Shown piece by piece: positions 62,535 to 64,000 of a DNA stretch of 64,000 nucleotides. Origin of the DNA: Cylindrotheca closterium (lineage: Eukaryota; Bacillariophyta; Bacillariophyceae; Bacillariales; Bacillariaceae); assembly GCA_933822405.4 (NCBI GenBank), contig CAKOGP040000091.1:31412-95411 (forward strand), given 5' to 3'. Under the pieces are notes generated by a model, which was not told the origin of the DNA, did no database searches, and saw only the letters and a program-made list of their open reading frames with translations. Positions within the stretch are counted from its first letter, which is position 1. Each line of letters opens with the position of its first letter. Position numbers and translations under genes: made by a program.

Positions 62535-63170
62535 GTCAGATAACCTCGACGGAGGATCTCGACGGAGGATTTTGTAGTCTTGTCGGAGGACCTCGGCAGA
62601 GGATTTTGTAGCCTCGACGGGGGACCTTAACGGAGGATGTGTTGTTAAAATCGACGGAGGAACTCGACGGAGGATTGCGTAACCTTGACGGGGGGCCTCG
62701 ACGGAGGATTATGTGTAACCTCGACGGAGGACCTCGTTTGACGGAGGACCTCGACGGAGGATTTTTGGTAACCTCAACGGAGGATTTTTGGTAACCTCGA
62801 CGGAGGACCTCGACGGAGGATTTTTGGTAACCTCGACGGAGGACCTTGACGGAGGATTTTGGTAACCTCGACGGAGGACCTTGACGGAGGATTTTGTTAA
62901 CCTCGACGGAGGACCTCGAAGGAGGATTTTTGGTAACCTTGACGGAGGACCTCGACGGAGGATTTTGTAACCTCGACAGAGGACCTCGACAGAGGATTTT
63001 GGTGTTTTTTCCTCGACGGAGGAGTAAAACGTACGACATGTTGCACACGGAGAGTGGCTCGATGCTAACCTCAAGGAGGATTTATTGAATAACCTCGACG
63101 GAGGACCTCAACGGAGGATTTTTTGATAACCTTGAAGGAGGACCTTGACGGAGGATTTTTGAGAAAGGCA
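62535..63170. repeat. minisatellite, CTCGACGGAGGA-based
   Basis: About 635 bp of degenerate 12-13 bp units (CTCGACGGAGGACC) grouped into ~35-bp higher-order units such as GTAACCTCGACGGAGGACC plus TCGACGGAGGATTTTT. An unrelated ~50-bp interruption (GAGTAAAACGTACGACATG) sits at about 63024-63080. It lies between the RT element and the second Harbinger-derived segment. Arg/Ser/Pro frames across it are repeat artefacts. Confidence 0.9.
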
Positions 63171-63429
63171 GTGGGATGCAGACAAAAGCAAAAAGCAAAA
63201 AAGCTGACGGTCTTGACCGAGCAGCTAAGCTCCTTCTATCGTCTCCCTCATCCCACAAGCTCCCATTGCGAACAATGTCTTCTCCAAATCTTCCGCCCTC
63301 TTCGTCGACACTCTTCGCTCCGTCCGCCAACCGTGTACTTCACTGAAGCGACGCGCCGCAATCGACACGACGGAGCTTGAGACTAAGGAAGAGCTAGAAA
63401 CGCCCATACGTCTCCCGTCTTGCCGATCA
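63171..63429. other. no gene recognised
   Basis: Short frames only; GC-rich compared with its surroundings. It may be part of the element that carries the minisatellite. Confidence 0.35.
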
Positions 63430-63876
63430 ATCAGGATTTGAGGTCCAATGAATCAATCAATCAATCATCACAACAATCAAACACACACAAGAACTCTCCG
63501 ATCAAACGCGCCATGGGCAATGCCCAACCCTATGGCCCTCCAACAAGGCTGATTAGCTTTATCGACTCAACTACAGGAGATAACGATCAATTACTGTATT
63601 TACAATACCATCGCCAAGGAGGAGATGGATCTTCCAGACAAAAGGAATCATGAACGAGCAGCGTCAGGACCATTCATCACACATGGTTCCACACCAATAT
63701 GGCTGAGTTGATGCGCCCTCCACAACTTTTAATTGGAAGAGGATGGCCTGGATGAAGGATGGAATGCATCCTGCTATCTTTGAGGAGAAGATGGGGATCA
63801 TGACTGTGATGACATCTGCGACCTTTTTGGAACTCCGTTGCCAAATCCCACCTTGTGTAGTTGAGGACATGCTAAC
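63430..63876 (+). pseudogene. Harbinger-derived duplicated segment, copy 2, cut by a copia-A LTR
   Basis: Nearly identical to 56024-56475. It repeats the MGNAQPYGPPTRLISFIDST frame with few changes and the CALHNF, stop, LEEDGLDEGWNA transposase block, here with an extra stop before CALHN. It ends at ..GAGGACATGCTAAC, exactly where the LTR begins; copy 1 continues ..GCTAACTCACGATTCC. Confidence 0.75.
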
Positions 63877-64000
63877 TGTTAGAATAAAGCAAAATGTGCT
63901 CTATCGTGAGTGCCTTTAGCGCTCAGAACAAACTCTCTGCAATCTAAATTCGTAATCGACTGTACAACACTTTCACGACAATAGTTCTCCTGTGTCTAGG
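63877..64000 (-). repeat. copia-A LTR, cut by the window end
   Basis: Begins TGTTAGAATAAAGC (minus-strand LTR 3' end) and matches the family to GTGTCTAGG at the window edge. It is inserted in the Harbinger-derived segment. For a minus-strand element this would be the 3' LTR or a solo LTR. Confidence 0.9.

Noticed and set aside
62535..63170. CRISPR-like array
   Set aside because: Units are degenerate and contiguous with no unique spacers of constant length, and the context is eukaryotic transposon DNA.
1..64000. tRNA, rRNA or other structured RNA genes
   Set aside because: I scanned by eye for tRNA box-like patterns and rRNA-like conserved blocks and found none I could support; a covariance-model search would be decisive.

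Overview
This is nuclear DNA of a eukaryote, most likely a diatom (probably pennate). The main clue is a Ty1/copia family whose protease-integrase region has the layout known from diatom 'CoDi' copia elements. Diatom-style LINE, gypsy, DDE transposase and unusual reverse-transcriptase (RT) relatives support this, as does a TTAGGG telomere-type repeat. The species call is inference; no rRNA or tRNA gene was seen.

The window is almost entirely a transposon graveyard. I see one good candidate host gene, a single-pass membrane glycosyltransferase-like protein (complement 3796-5043). The dominant occupant is one copia family, called copia-A here. It has LTRs of about 508 bp (TGTTGGGATATGAC...TTTATTCTAACA), and ten LTR copies or fragments lie in 64 kb. 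Fragments of three other copia families (B, C, D), two gypsy copies of one family, a LINE, an unclassified two-ORF RT element, Harbinger-type transposase fragments and at least two TIR DNA transposons are mixed in.

Layout: 1-3.0 kb, copia-A 3' ends and decayed repeats; 3.8-5.0 kb, glycosyltransferase; 5.1-6.7 kb, chimera of gypsy LTR-gag, copia-A LTR and inverted copia-A gag; 6.7-9.3 kb, a decayed tandem repeat split by a TA-flanked DDE_1 (pogo/jerky-like) transposon; 10.7-20.6 kb, a copia-B element interrupted by a near-complete minus-strand copia-A (11.5-17.8 kb) and by an unclassified 1.76-kb TIR transposon (18.5-20.3 kb); 20.6-22.9 kb, copia-A 3' end, unassigned DNA and a copia-C fragment; 23.0-40.5 kb, a copia-A concatemer in which internal regions share LTRs, with a LINE insertion, a TTAGGG insertion and a 7.4-kb inverted repeat; 40.5-44.4 kb, a purine-rich satellite array; 44.4-45.0 kb, a copia-D fragment; 45.4-51.0 kb, a decayed minus-strand gypsy; 51-56 kb, unassigned DNA, minisatellites and an inverted-repeat element; 56-64 kb, a duplicated Harbinger-derived segment flanking the two-ORF RT element and a GA-rich minisatellite, ending in another copia-A LTR.

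Almost all element genes are pseudogenes. Several nonsense codons look like CGA to TGA changes, which suggests loss of methylated CpG. The most notable observations are: a 15-nt complementarity between the copia-A LTR and the sequence at its primer-binding position (Tf1-like self-priming); the 18.5-20.3 kb transposon, whose removal restores its host reading frame; the telomere-repeat insertion flanked by a 51-bp duplication; and the shared-LTR and inverted copia-A array.
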